Part shown: one piece after another, positions 17,723-27,032 of the stretch
Numbering within the stretch: the first letter of the stretch is position 1
Layout of the letters: each line of letters begins with the position of its first letter
Source of the DNA: Alphaproteobacteria bacterium
GTDB taxonomy: Bacteria > Pseudomonadota > Alphaproteobacteria > Micropepsales > Micropepsaceae
DNA: 64,000 bases
Direction of reading: 5' to 3'
Assembly: GCA_947474645.1 (NCBI GenBank)
Contig: CANJJD010000001.1
Location: forward strand, 1-64,000
Notes under the pieces: model-generated
The model's input: only the letters and a program-made list of their open reading frames with translations
Database searches by the model: none
Told to the model about the DNA's origin: nothing
Program-made: the position numbers and the translations under genes

Positions 17723-17764
17723 CCCGGCCAAGCTAGCAGGGATTTGCCGAGGCGTCCGGTTTAT

Positions 17765-19522
17765 TTAGCGGCGGCTCTGGCCACCGCGCCAGCGGGCAAC
17801 GGTTTCTTCCAACTGGCGGCGGTCCATGTTGGGCGTGGCCCAGCGCTGGGTGAAGTCTTCCTGACCGATGGCGGGCAGGCAGGAGGCCGGCAGGTCGCGG
17901 AAGCGGATGCGCATGGGCATGGCGGCGCCGCGGCCCAGCACGATGGCTTCACGGTCGGCCAGCAGCGGCAGATATTCCAGGATGCCGAAGGTGGAGTCGT
18001 GGACGTTGGCGCGCATCACCCGCTGGTCCACTTCGGTGGCAAGGCGCATGGCCAGGATGGTGCTGCATTGTGACAGGATGGTGGGGTCGAGCTCGGACGG
18101 GCGCTGGGTGACCAGCGCCAGGGCGATGCCGTATTTGCGGCCTTCCTTGGCGATGCGGGCCAGGGCCTGGCGGGTGGGGTGAAAGCCCTTGCGGTCGTCG
18201 GCGGGGATGTAGCGATGGGCTTCCTCGCAGACCAGCAGCACCGGCAGGCCGCCTTCGCTCCAGACGGCGAGGTCGAAGGTGAGGCGGGCGATCAGCAGGA
18301 TCACCACGTCGAGGATTTCTTCCGGCACGGTCGCCAGCTCGACGATGGTGAGGGGGCGGCCGTCATTGGGGATGCGGAAGAGCTGGGCCAGCACCTCCAC
18401 CATGTTGTCTTCCATGTTGGGGTTGCCGAACATGAAGCTGTAGCGGGGATCGGTGGTGAGGGTTTCGATGCGCGCCTTGAGGCGGCGATAGGCGATGGTG
18501 GGATGGGGGCGTTCCAGCTTGCCGAGCTGTTCGTCAATGAAGGCGATCAGGTCGAAGAGGCGGAAGGGGGTGGGCGCGTCCACCGAGGCGGCAGTGGGTT
18601 CATAGACGCGGCTGCGCACGCGGCCGCCGGCGGCCTCGCTGTAGCGCTTCTTGGCGAAGAGGATGGCGTCGTAGAGAATTTCGACCTGGGAGTCGTAATG
18701 GTCGTCGCGGCTGGTCAGGACGTGGCGCAGTTCCTGGAAGTTCAGCAGCCAGAAGGGCAGGTGCAGGCCTTCGGCGCTGATCACTTCGGCCTGGGCGCCG
18801 AAGGCGCGGCCATATTCGCCATGGATGTCGAGGACCAGGACATGGGCGTGCTTGTGCGCCGCCAGCGCCTGTTGCAACACGCAGGTCAGGGCGCTGGACT
18901 TGCCGCAGCCGGTGGTGCCGACGATGGCGAAGTGCTTGGAGAAAAGATCGTCGGAGAGAAGGCGCGCCGGTACGGCGGGGTCCTGGTAGAGGGTGCCGAC
19001 TTCGATGGTGGCGGCCGGGACCTGGGAATAGACAAGCGTGAGATCCTGGCGGTCGGAGAGATAGGCCTCGTTACCGATGCAGGGGAACTGAGCGACGCCG
19101 CGGCGGAAGGAAAGGCGGGCGCCGTCGAGGGCGAGCTGGCCGACCAGCAGCAGGTCCACGATCACTTTTTCGCCGGAGGCGGAGGACGAGACCTGGAGGG
19201 CGGAGATGACGCCGATGACGATGGCGTTCTGGGTGAGGATCTTGGCGAGGCAGCTGATCTCGGCGCGTGGGGCGGCGCCGTCAATCAGTTCGATCTGGGC
19301 GAGGCAGCCGGCAACGCTGACGATGCGGCCGAGCTTGACCGGCGTGGTGCGCGGCGCGGGGCCCAGCGGCGCGGGGCGGACGGGAGCGGGCGCAATGGGC
19401 GCGGGCGCAACGGATGCGGGTGCAACGGGCGCGGGTGCGGCGGGAGTCAGCGGCGCAGGCGCGGGCGGACGCGCCGCCAGCGGCGGCATCGGCGCAGCAG
19501 GTGTTTGCCAGACCTCGTTCAA
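17765..19522 (-). CDS. HerA-like DUF87 ATPase with Pro/Ala-rich N-terminus
   Basis: A 585-residue protein. Residues 10-58 are a low-complexity run of AP repeats. A HAS-barrel-like beta domain follows (about 62-180), then a RecA-like ATPase: Walker A VGTTGCGKSS (201-210), Walker B VLLVCEEAH (about 425) and a TQRPSELDPTILSQC sensor segment. HerA-type ATPases are hexameric DNA translocases, classically paired with a NurA nuclease; no nuclease is adjacent. The start is TTG 19522, preceded by AAGGGG. The role here, repair or a mobile-DNA system, is open. Confidence 0.82.
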   Translation of the reverse strand: MNEVWQTPAAPMPPLAARPPAPAPLTPAAPAPVAPASVAPAPIAPAPVRPAPLGPAPRTTPVKLGRIVSVAGCLAQIELIDGAAPRAEISCLAKILTQNAIVIGVISALQVSSSASGEKVIVDLLLVGQLALDGARLSFRRGVAQFPCIGNEAYLSDRQDLTLVYSQVPAATIEVGTLYQDPAVPARLLSDDLFSKHFAIVGTTGCGKSSALTCVLQQALAAHKHAHVLVLDIHGEYGRAFGAQAEVISAEGLHLPFWLLNFQELRHVLTSRDDHYDSQVEILYDAILFAKKRYSEAAGGRVRSRVYEPTAASVDAPTPFRLFDLIAFIDEQLGKLERPHPTIAYRRLKARIETLTTDPRYSFMFGNPNMEDNMVEVLAQLFRIPNDGRPLTIVELATVPEEILDVVILLIARLTFDLAVWSEGGLPVLLVCEEAHRYIPADDRKGFHPTRQALARIAKEGRKYGIALALVTQRPSELDPTILSQCSTILAMRLATEVDQRVMRANVHDSTFGILEYLPLLADREAIVLGRGAAMPMRIRFRDLPASCLPAIGQEDFTQRWATPNMDRRQLEETVARWRGGQSRR

Positions 19523-19670
19523 ACCGGACCCCTTGTTAGGGGCGCAATATGAAGGAGGGCGGGTTAAGAGGGCATAAAGGCTGGGGAAATGCCGGAAAAG
19601 CGGCGGGTTTTGGGGGGGGGCGTTGGCGCCGGCCGGGCGAGGGGTCTATTCTGGGTTCCGGGGGGACGGC

Positions 19671-19817
19671 ATGGATCGGTGGATCATCGTCGGCGCGGTG
19701 TTGGCGATATTCGCCAGCCTGGGGGTCGGCGGCTGGTATTTCCAGCGCGGCGTACAGCAGACCACCAACATCTGCGCCAATCCGGAAGCGCATTGCGGCG
19801 ACGACCGGCGGCTGTGA
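19671..19817 (+). CDS. Small single-pass membrane protein
   Basis: A 48-residue protein from ATG 19671 with GGGGGA upstream. It has one hydrophobic segment (WIIVGAVLAIFASLGVGGWYF) and a short polar tail with two cysteines (NICANPEAHCGDD), probably outside the membrane. I do not recognise a family. It reads divergently from the HerA-like gene. Confidence 0.5.
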   Translation: MDRWIIVGAVLAIFASLGVGGWYFQRGVQQTTNICANPEAHCGDDRRL

Positions 19818-19910
19818 TTCAAGCGGTCTTGTGAGGGTGTTGACCGATTTTAAAATGAGCGTTGAAGTTTTCTCTCGGTGAGCCGATGCGCCCAGCGATC
19901 TTCACCGTCG

Positions 19911-19930
19911 GCCCGCGCAAGCGGGCTTTT
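19911..19930 (+). terminator. Rho-independent terminator
   Basis: GCCCGC-GCAA-GCGGGC is followed by TTTT. It would end transcription from the small membrane protein gene and insulate the methyltransferase gene downstream. Confidence 0.6.
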
Positions 19931-20032
19931 CATTTTCCATACTCATACTGAGATCGGAACGGTGCGTAGCCCATAGCGATGAGCAGTCTCACTGACTTCC
20001 TTGCCGTCCCGTCATAGTCTATAAAAAATCGC

Positions 20033-20788
20033 ATGACTTTGGGTCAAAGCGTAAAATCTGTTCTTCGTGGCATTGTTCCGCCGCTGGTATGGGATATCGC
20101 TCGGCAGCTTGCGCATAAAAATCGCATATATCGCTCATGGGAAGCTGCCGCGGTTGCTGCCGGCACCTATGACGATCTCCTAGTCAACCAGTTCCGAGCC
20201 GCGCGTCATAGCGAGGTCATTGACCTGAGCGACAATGCGCTGGCTTGGTTGATCGAGTTTATTCCAGGCCCGTCTTCCATTGTGGATTTCGGTGGGGCAA
20301 CCGGCGAGGTTGGGACTGCGTTGCTCGCGACGGGGGCCGACATATCCTGCACCGTGGTAGAGAATTCCACCCTTGTTGAGCAGATGCGCGGCAGGGGCGG
20401 GCTGCGCTTCACCAGCGACATACCTCCATCGTGCGACATTTTCTTTACCAGCGGAACCCTCCAATTCTTGCCCGATCCATACGCTGCGTTGGAGCAGGGC
20501 TTTGCGTCGGCCAAACGGGCGGTGGTTCTGAAGCGTAACAATTTCAGTGAGCGTGAAGTCTTCCGCGTGCATCGCAGCGCGCTCTTCGAGAATGGCAGGG
20601 GCGCGATTCCACCAGGCTTCGAAAACCGGGTTATCTCTTACCCAACGCGGACCGTTGCAGAGAGCCGCGTCCGGCAGATCGCAGAATTGCATGGCTTCCG
20701 GCTTGTTGCGCGAACCCATGAAACGGACGGCGTTGCGTGTCCCGAAGACGGGGTTTATGGCGCCCAACTCGTCTTTTTAAGGCGGTAG
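20033..20788 (+). CDS. Putative methyltransferase, TIGR04325-like
   Basis: A 251-residue protein with an SAM-binding start (SIVDFGGATGEVGTALLATG, about residues 81-100). Motifs downstream (DIFFTSGTLQFLPDPYAAL) resemble the TIGR04325 family, whose members usually occur in surface polysaccharide loci. Here no glycan gene is adjacent. Base composition and codon use are visibly more AT-rich than in the neighbours, and the gene is a single cistron with a terminator upstream. Both suggest acquisition by transfer. Confidence 0.65.
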   Translation: MTLGQSVKSVLRGIVPPLVWDIARQLAHKNRIYRSWEAAAVAAGTYDDLLVNQFRAARHSEVIDLSDNALAWLIEFIPGPSSIVDFGGATGEVGTALLATGADISCTVVENSTLVEQMRGRGGLRFTSDIPPSCDIFFTSGTLQFLPDPYAALEQGFASAKRAVVLKRNNFSEREVFRVHRSALFENGRGAIPPGFENRVISYPTRTVAESRVRQIAELHGFRLVARTHETDGVACPEDGVYGAQLVFLRR

Positions 20789-20877
20789 GATTAGTTTCTG
20801 GCCAGCAAGATGGATGTCGCCGGTGGCGTGCTTCATGACATTGAGTTCGTACACTTAGTACCTGACTCAAAACCCGC

Positions 20878-21912
20878 TTATGGCGTGGTGAAGATGTATG
20901 TATAACGCCAGCGCTTTTCTTGCCCCGGCGCCAGGTCGATGGCGATATAAGGTTCGACAGACTGGACCTTGTCGATCGAGAAGATGTTGAGGCGGGTGAT
21001 GGGCTGGTCGCCCGCGATGGTGACGCCGCCGCCGGTGGTGTCGCGGATGGCGATGTCGTAGTCGGCGGCGGTGTTGCTGAAGCCGGTGACCAGGAATGAG
21101 ACGCGCTCCTTGAGCTTCATCGGCCGCAGATAGGTCAGGGTCTTGCCGTCCACCCGTATCAGGTCGGGCGGGGGCGGATTGGTGGCGACGGTCAGCGGGA
21201 AGGGAAAGGTGATCCGGGTGCCGGCATTGCCTTCTACCAGGCGCAGGAAGTTGTGGTCATAGACCGAGGTGTTGATCGGTTTGCTGCCGGTGTTGGTCAG
21301 GCGGTGCTCGATAATGAGCCGCGGCTTGCCCGGCTCCAGGCGGAGGATCTTTTCGTAGGTGTAGGCGGTTTCGCCGTTCTTCAAGGTCTGGATGAAGGTG
21401 ACGCCGGTCTGGGAAGCGTTGACGGTCCACTTTCCGGCATCCTCGATTTTGTAGTGCCGGTAGTGATCATAGGGCTGGGTATCGGGCTGGCGCAGGGTAC
21501 CGACGCCGATCTTGACGAACAGGCCGGGTTTGGCCGCGAAGTCCAGCGGGGCGAATTCCTCGGCCGGGCCGCTGGTGGCGCTGTCGGGACCGCCGACCAC
21601 GACGCCATTGGCGTCATAGGTGTAGTCCAGAACCTCGGGGGCGGTGCGGTCGAACCAGGGGCCGTAGAATTCCCGGCCGTTGAGTTTGAGGCTGGTGACG
21701 ACACCCGCCTGGTCGAAGCGAGTGCCGCGATAGAAGGCGTTGGGACCAGGGGGCGCGATATGGGCCACGATCTGGCCGTTGCCGATGGTGAGGCTGGGGG
21801 ATGATTCCAGCAGATCGCTGACGGGGGCGCTGACTTTGGGCACGGGTTGTGCCGGCTGGGCGGCGGCCGCCGATGCCAGCAGCACACAAGCCGTTACGAT
21901 CTTCCATCTCAT
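20878..21912 (-). CDS. Exported galactose-mutarotase-like paralogue 1 of 4
   Basis: A 344-residue protein with a signal peptide (ending SAAAAQ). It shares with the next three genes YRGTRFDQAGVV (about 60), GPAEEFAPLDF, a KIGVG segment, VYDHNFLRL (about 218) and VEPYIAIDLAPGQEKRW near the end. The spacing of the HNF and EP motifs resembles the conserved His and Glu of galactose mutarotase-like folds, so I infer a carbohydrate-binding or epimerase-like beta-sandwich. No function is known to me. It is the last and most divergent copy; its start overlaps the upstream stop by four bases (ATGA). Confidence 0.75.
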   Translation of the reverse strand: MRWKIVTACVLLASAAAAQPAQPVPKVSAPVSDLLESSPSLTIGNGQIVAHIAPPGPNAFYRGTRFDQAGVVTSLKLNGREFYGPWFDRTAPEVLDYTYDANGVVVGGPDSATSGPAEEFAPLDFAAKPGLFVKIGVGTLRQPDTQPYDHYRHYKIEDAGKWTVNASQTGVTFIQTLKNGETAYTYEKILRLEPGKPRLIIEHRLTNTGSKPINTSVYDHNFLRLVEGNAGTRITFPFPLTVATNPPPPDLIRVDGKTLTYLRPMKLKERVSFLVTGFSNTAADYDIAIRDTTGGGVTIAGDQPITRLNIFSIDKVQSVEPYIAIDLAPGQEKRWRYTYIFTTP

Positions 21913-22982
21913 GTGCGGTCGCCGGGGCCGTAATAGTCCAGGGTGTGGGTCCAGCTTTTGGTCTCGCCCGGCGCAATTTTGATGTCCATATAAGGCTCAA
22001 TCCCCATGGTGGCGGGAATGGACCACCAGAGCAGGCGCGACACGGGCAGATCGGCGCGCATGCGCACGCCATAGCCGGTCTTGGTGTTGGTGACGCGAAA
22101 ATCATTGTCGCTGGCAGAGGGGCCGAAGCCGGTCAGGTCGCTGGCGACCTGTTCCTGGCCGGTCAGGCCGCGCAGGTAGGTCATGCGCGCACCGTCGAAC
22201 TTCACCACATCGGCCGGCATGGGACGGGCATTGGTCAGCTTGAAGGGCGCGACCAGTTCCACCGCGTCCTGGCCGGGGCTGATGGTCAGGAAGTGGTGGT
22301 TGTAGACGGTGGTGTCTATCGGCTTGCTGCCGGTGTTGGTGAGACGGTCCTCGATCAGCAAGGTCGGCTTGCCCGACAGCAGCCGCACGGTCTTGGTGAA
22401 GCGGTAGCCGTAACCGCTGGCATCGCCCGTCACGTTCTGGGTGAAGCGGATGCTGGATTTGGTGGCGCTGGTGGTGCGCTTGCCACCGTTCAGGACGGGA
22501 TAGGTGTGGAAACGGTCATACTTTTCGGTGTCGCGCTTGAGGATGCCGACGCCGATCTTGAGGAAGCGGCCGCCGGGGCCCGCGGCGTCGAAGCCGTTCT
22601 CGCCGAATTCTTCCACCGGGCCTGCGGCGACATTGTTGTTGTGCGCCACCACGCCGTCCTGGTCATAGGTGAAGTTCTTCACCCCGGGCGAAGTCTTGAC
22701 GAACCAATAGCGGCCATAGTCCTGACCCTTGTAGGTGATGTGGGTGATCATGCCGGCATGGTCGAAGCGGGTGGCGCGGTAGAAGCCGAACGGGTCCGGC
22801 AGATAGACCTTGGCCGAGACGATGCTGTTGCTGATGGTTTTGGACGGCAGATTGTCCAGGGCGCTGGCGGGCGAGGTTTCGGCGGGATTGGGCGGAATGA
22901 AGGGGGCGTTGCCTTGGCTGAAGGCGGCGGGCGCAAAGGCCGCGCCGGCCAGAAGCGCCAGGGCCAGGGTGGTCTTCTTCAT
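21909..22982 (-). CDS. Exported galactose-mutarotase-like paralogue 2 of 4
   Basis: A 357-residue protein with a signal peptide (ending PAAFSQ). Family landmarks: YRATRFDHAGMI, GPVEEFGENGF, FLKIGVGILKRD, VYNHHFLTI and IEPYMDIKIAPGETKSW. The HNF motif reads HHF here, so the first His is kept. GGAGAA lies before the ATG. It begins 18 bp after paralogue 3 ends, in the same operon. Confidence 0.75.
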   Translation of the reverse strand: MKKTTLALALLAGAAFAPAAFSQGNAPFIPPNPAETSPASALDNLPSKTISNSIVSAKVYLPDPFGFYRATRFDHAGMITHITYKGQDYGRYWFVKTSPGVKNFTYDQDGVVAHNNNVAAGPVEEFGENGFDAAGPGGRFLKIGVGILKRDTEKYDRFHTYPVLNGGKRTTSATKSSIRFTQNVTGDASGYGYRFTKTVRLLSGKPTLLIEDRLTNTGSKPIDTTVYNHHFLTISPGQDAVELVAPFKLTNARPMPADVVKFDGARMTYLRGLTGQEQVASDLTGFGPSASDNDFRVTNTKTGYGVRMRADLPVSRLLWWSIPATMGIEPYMDIKIAPGETKSWTHTLDYYGPGDRT

Positions 22983-23000
22983 TGTGGTTCTCCGCTTGGT

Positions 23001-24038
23001 CTATTTGGGTCCGAAGAAATCGTAGGTGTAGGTCCAGCGCTTGGTCTCGCCCGGCTTGAGGGAAATGGCGATATAGGGTTCCAGGCTGAAGGTCGGGGTG
23101 ACGGACCACATATTGATCTTGGCGACGGCGGTGTCGGCGCGGATGCGCTGGCCAAAGCCGGTCTTGGTATTGGTGATGGTGAAGTCGTAATCGCTGACCT
23201 TGTCGCCAAAGCCGGTCATCAGGCTTTGGGTGGTCACGCCAGGGGGGATCGGCGCGAGGTAGCGGATGGTATTGCCGTCCAGCTTGACCAGTTCTGGCTG
23301 GAGCGGTTCGACCGAGCCCCAGGCGAAGGGCGCGGTGATCTCCAGATGCTCGCTGGCGGTGCTGATGGTCAGAAAGTTGTGGCAGAATACGGTCGTGACG
23401 ATGGGCTTGCTGCCGGTGTTGGTCAGCACATGGCTGATGGTCATTTGCGGCTTGCCGGCCACCAGTTGCACGCTTTTGGAATAGCGATAGCCGTAGCCGG
23501 ACTCCGGATCCTTGAGGTCCTGGGTAAAGCGCGCGCCGGTTTTGGTTGATTTGAAGGTGCGGGAGCCTTCGTTCAGCACCGGCCAGGTGGAAAATTGCTC
23601 ATACTGGTCAGAGTTGCGCTTGAAGATGCCGATGCCGGGCTTGAGAAAGCGGCCGCCCATGCCGGCCTCATCAAAGCCCACGGGTGCGAATTCCTCCACC
23701 GGGCCGCTCATGTTGCAGCAGGCGCGTTCGGTGCGGGGCGGATATTGGCCGTTGTCGAGAGGGTCGATGACGAAGCGGTCGAACCAGTAGTTGCTGAAAT
23801 CCTGGCCCTTGTAGGTGATGTGGAAGACGACGCCGGCATGGTCGAAGCGGGCGCCGCGATTGAGCTCGTTCTTTTCCGGCGGATAGACGCGGGCTGATAA
23901 TAGCCCGTTGGAAATGTCCACATGGGCGAAATCTTCCAGCGCCGTGGCGGGCAGGGTGCCGGGAACAGACGCCGGTTGGGCGATCGCGGCCATGCCGGCG
24001 CCCAGCAGCAACGCCGCGGCGAACGCTGTGCGCTTCAT
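23001..24038 (-). CDS. Exported galactose-mutarotase-like paralogue 3 of 4
   Basis: A 345-residue protein with a signal peptide (ending AAIAQ). Landmarks: NRGARFDHAGVV, GPVEEFAPVGFDEAGMGG, VFCHNFLTIST and LEPYIAISLKPGETKRW. A CC pair (RACCNMSGP) near residue 110 is absent from the other copies. It is most like paralogue 4, which suggests the latest duplication. Only one base separates it from the paralogue 4 stop, so translation is probably coupled. Confidence 0.75.
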   Translation of the reverse strand: MKRTAFAAALLLGAGMAAIAQPASVPGTLPATALEDFAHVDISNGLLSARVYPPEKNELNRGARFDHAGVVFHITYKGQDFSNYWFDRFVIDPLDNGQYPPRTERACCNMSGPVEEFAPVGFDEAGMGGRFLKPGIGIFKRNSDQYEQFSTWPVLNEGSRTFKSTKTGARFTQDLKDPESGYGYRYSKSVQLVAGKPQMTISHVLTNTGSKPIVTTVFCHNFLTISTASEHLEITAPFAWGSVEPLQPELVKLDGNTIRYLAPIPPGVTTQSLMTGFGDKVSDYDFTITNTKTGFGQRIRADTAVAKINMWSVTPTFSLEPYIAISLKPGETKRWTYTYDFFGPK

Positions 24039-24039
24039 G

Positions 24040-25116
24040 TCAGCCCTCGCCCGGGCCGAAATAATCGTAGGTATAAGTCCAGCGCTTGGTCTCGCCCGGC
24101 TTGAGCGCGATGGCGATATAGGGCTCCCAGCTCACATTGGTGCGGATGGACCAGAAGTTGATGCGACTCAGCGGCTGGTCGGCGCGGATGCGCTGGCCGA
24201 AACCCGTGGCGGTGTTCACAACCTTGAAGTCATAGTCGCTCGCGTCAGAGCCGAAGCCGGTGATGGGCGAGGTGACGGCTTCGCCCTCCTTGACCGCGCG
24301 CAGGTAGCGGAAGGTCTTGCCGCTGACTTCGGCGGCGCCGGGGGCGAAGGGCAGTCCGGCCTTGATGTCGAACGGCGCGGTGATAGAGACGTTTTCGTTG
24401 CCGGTGCTGAGAGTCAGGAAGTTGTGGCAATAGACCGAGGTGTCCAGGTCCTTCTTGCCGGTGTTGGTCAGGACATGTTCGATCTGCATCTGGGGCTTGC
24501 CGGGCACCAGGCGGACCGTCTTCACATAGGAATAGCCGTAGCCGGTTTCCTTGTCCGACAGGTTCTGGGTGAAGCGCACGCTGCTTTTGGTGGCGCTGAC
24601 GCCGCGCTTGCCTTCGTTCAGGACGGGGTAGGCATGGACGAAGTCATAGGTCTGGACGTCGCGCTTGAGAATGCCGACGCCGATCTTGAGGAAGCGGCCG
24701 CCCATGCCGGCTTCGTCAAAGCCGATGGCGGTGAATTCCTCGACGGGGCCGGGGGCGCCGCTGACGGGGGATACGGTGACCTGGCCGTCCTGCCAGACAA
24801 AGTCGCGCACCAAGGGCGAATAACTGGAAAACCAGTACCCGCCATAGTCATGGTCCTTGTAGGTGGCATGGGCTACGACGCCGGCGCGGTCAAAGCGGGT
24901 GCCGCGGTAAAGCGCATGCTCGCCCGGCAGGTAGACCTTGGCCGAGACGATGCCGTTGGAGATGTTCTTGTGGGGCAGGCCGTCCAGGGTGGAGGCGGGA
25001 ATGACGGTGGCGGCCGGCGGGCGGGTTTGGGCCAGCGCGGCGCCTGTGAGGATCGCGGCCGAACCCATTGCGGCCAAAGCCAATTTCTGCGTTTTGCGGA
25101 ACATCACTTTATTCAT
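24040..25116 (-). CDS. Exported galactose-mutarotase-like paralogue 4 of 4 (operon lead gene)
   Basis: A 358-residue protein starting at ATG 25116 with a signal peptide ending GAALAQ. Landmarks: YRGTRFDRAGVV, GPVEEFTAIGFDEAGMGG, FLKIGVGILKRD, VYCHNFLTLST and WEPYIAIALKPGETKRW. It is first in the four-gene unit; its promoter must lie in the 78-bp gap shared with divergent metG. A longer open frame upstream runs antisense through metG and is not real. Confidence 0.75.
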   Translation of the reverse strand: MNKVMFRKTQKLALAAMGSAAILTGAALAQTRPPAATVIPASTLDGLPHKNISNGIVSAKVYLPGEHALYRGTRFDRAGVVAHATYKDHDYGGYWFSSYSPLVRDFVWQDGQVTVSPVSGAPGPVEEFTAIGFDEAGMGGRFLKIGVGILKRDVQTYDFVHAYPVLNEGKRGVSATKSSVRFTQNLSDKETGYGYSYVKTVRLVPGKPQMQIEHVLTNTGKKDLDTSVYCHNFLTLSTGNENVSITAPFDIKAGLPFAPGAAEVSGKTFRYLRAVKEGEAVTSPITGFGSDASDYDFKVVNTATGFGQRIRADQPLSRINFWSIRTNVSWEPYIAIALKPGETKRWTYTYDYFGPGEG

Positions 25117-25194
25117 TCTTGGCCCCTTTTGCTTCCCCCGCCGTCCCCTTGTATGAGGGACTGGCCGCCTGATCCTCACATTATATAGCAGAAC

Positions 25195-26919
25195 ATGAAA
25201 CGCGTCCTCATCACTTCCGCCATTCCTTATGTCGCCGGGGTCAAGCATCTGGGCAACCTGGTCGGGTCCATGCTGCCGGCCGACATCTTCGCCCGCTTTT
25301 GCCGCAGCCGGGGTTACGAGACCCTGGCGATCTGCGCCACCGACGAGCATGGCGCGCCGGTGGAACTGGCGGCGCTGGAGGAGGGCACGCCCGTCGCCGA
25401 CTATGCCGCCAAGTGGCATGGTGTGCAGAAGGAACTGGGCGACCGGTTCGCGCTGGACTGGGACAATTTCGGGCGCTCGTCCTCGGCGCAGAACCATGAG
25501 CTGACGCTGCATTTCGCGCGGGCGCTGTGGAAGAACGGCTTTCTGGAAATCCGGGTCACCAAGCAGGCCTACTCCCCCACGGACAAGCGCTTCCTGCCGG
25601 ACCGTTATGTCATCGGTACCTGTCCACATTGCGGCTATGACCGGGCGCGCGGTGATCAGTGCGAAAATTGCACGCGGGTGCTGGATCCGATTGACCTGAT
25701 CAAGCCGCGCTCAGCGGTGTCGGGCGCCGCCGATATTGAGATCCGCGATTCCACCCACCTGTTCCTCAAGCAATCGCAATTCGCCGACAAGCTGCGCGTG
25801 TGGGTTGACAGCCACAAGGCGGACTGGCCTTCGCTGGTCACGTCCATTGCCTATAAGTGGCTGGACGAGGGCTTGCAGGATCGCGGCATCACCCGCGACC
25901 TGGAATGGGGCATCCCGGTGCCGGACGACATTGCCGACGGCAAGCTGAAGGGCAAGGTGTTCTATGTCTGGTTCGATGCGCCCATCGAATATATCGCCGC
26001 CACCAAGGAATGGGCGGACAAGAACAGCAAAGGCGATGCCTGGAAAGACTGGTGGTACGGCGATGCCGCCAGGGACGTCACCTATTGGGAGTTCATGGGC
26101 AAGGACAATGTGCCTTTCCACACGGTGGGATTTCCGGTGACCATCATGGCGTCGGGCGAGCCCTGGAAGCTGGTGGACCGGCTGAAGGGCTTTAACTGGC
26201 TGAATTATGACGGCGGCAAATTCTCCACTTCGGGCAAGCGCGGCATTTTCATGGATGCGGCGCTGGACGTGGCGCCGGCCGATTACTGGCGCTACTACCT
26301 GATCGCCAACGCGCCGGAAGGCAGCGACAGCAATTTCACCTGGGAACAGTTCGCCGGCATCATCAACAAGGACCTCGCCGATGTGCTGGGCAATTTCGTC
26401 AACCGCGTCACCAAATTCTGCGTGGCGCGCTTCGATGGACAGGTGCCGGGCGAGGGCGAATATGGCGAGGACGAAAAGGCGCTGATCGCCGAACTGGACC
26501 GCCGCTTCGCGCAATATGCCGCCTTCATGGAAGATGTGGAATTCCGCAAGGCGATGGGCGAGATGCGCGCCATCTGGGTGGCGGGCAATGAATATATGAC
26601 CCGCGCCGCGCCCTGGACCCATATCAAGACCGACCGCGCCAAGGCGGCGGTGGGAGTGCGCATGGGGCTGAACCTGATCCACCAATTCGCGCATCTGGTG
26701 TGGCCGGTAATGCCGTCCTTCGCAAAAACCATTCATGAATGCATCCAGCCGGTGGGCTATCGCGGCGGAGTGATTCCGTTCCCGGATGCGCCGATGGCCG
26801 AAGCGCTGGACGAACTGAAACCAGGCCAGCCGATCAAGGCGCCGGAAGTTCTGGTGGCCAAGATCACCGACGAGCAGATCGCCGAGTGGAAAAACAGGTT
26901 TGGTGGCGCCGGCAACTGA
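25195..26919 (+). CDS. metG: Methionyl-tRNA synthetase
   Basis: A 574-residue class I synthetase that charges tRNA-Met. The HIGH-type motif is HLGN (residues 18-21) and the KMSKS-type motif is KFSTS (about 343-347). A zinc knuckle in the connective domain has [17 protein letters not shown] (about 143-159). The helical anticodon-binding domain follows (about 390-540). It lacks the C-terminal tRNA-binding extension of E. coli MetG, as many alphaproteobacterial enzymes do. Confidence 0.95.
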   Translation: MKRVLITSAIPYVAGVKHLGNLVGSMLPADIFARFCRSRGYETLAICATDEHGAPVELAALEEGTPVADYAAKWHGVQKELGDRFALDWDNFGRSSSAQNHELTLHFARALWKNGFLEIRVTKQAYSPTDKRFLPDRYVIGTCPHCGYDRARGDQCENCTRVLDPIDLIKPRSAVSGAADIEIRDSTHLFLKQSQFADKLRVWVDSHKADWPSLVTSIAYKWLDEGLQDRGITRDLEWGIPVPDDIADGKLKGKVFYVWFDAPIEYIAATKEWADKNSKGDAWKDWWYGDAARDVTYWEFMGKDNVPFHTVGFPVTIMASGEPWKLVDRLKGFNWLNYDGGKFSTSGKRGIFMDAALDVAPADYWRYYLIANAPEGSDSNFTWEQFAGIINKDLADVLGNFVNRVTKFCVARFDGQVPGEGEYGEDEKALIAELDRRFAQYAAFMEDVEFRKAMGEMRAIWVAGNEYMTRAAPWTHIKTDRAKAAVGVRMGLNLIHQFAHLVWPVMPSFAKTIHECIQPVGYRGGVIPFPDAPMAEALDELKPGQPIKAPEVLVAKITDEQIAEWKNRFGGAGN

Positions 26920-27032
26920 CTTGCCTGAGTGCCGTCCGGCTTGGCATTTCCTGAATAATCACGGTTCTTAGCCGCGCCCGGCATTTTGACATTTCGTCAG
27001 TTTAAGCCGGTTTCATTGCCGTTTGGCCATGT

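Noticed and set aside
18179-19552. 457-codon plus-strand frame over the HerA-like gene
   Set aside because: Gly/Asp/Glu-rich antisense of a protein with Walker A and B motifs.
21849-25188. Long plus-strand frames across the four-paralogue array
   Set aside because: They repeat because the paralogues repeat; their composition is typical antisense bias and all four minus-strand genes have signal peptides and shared motifs.
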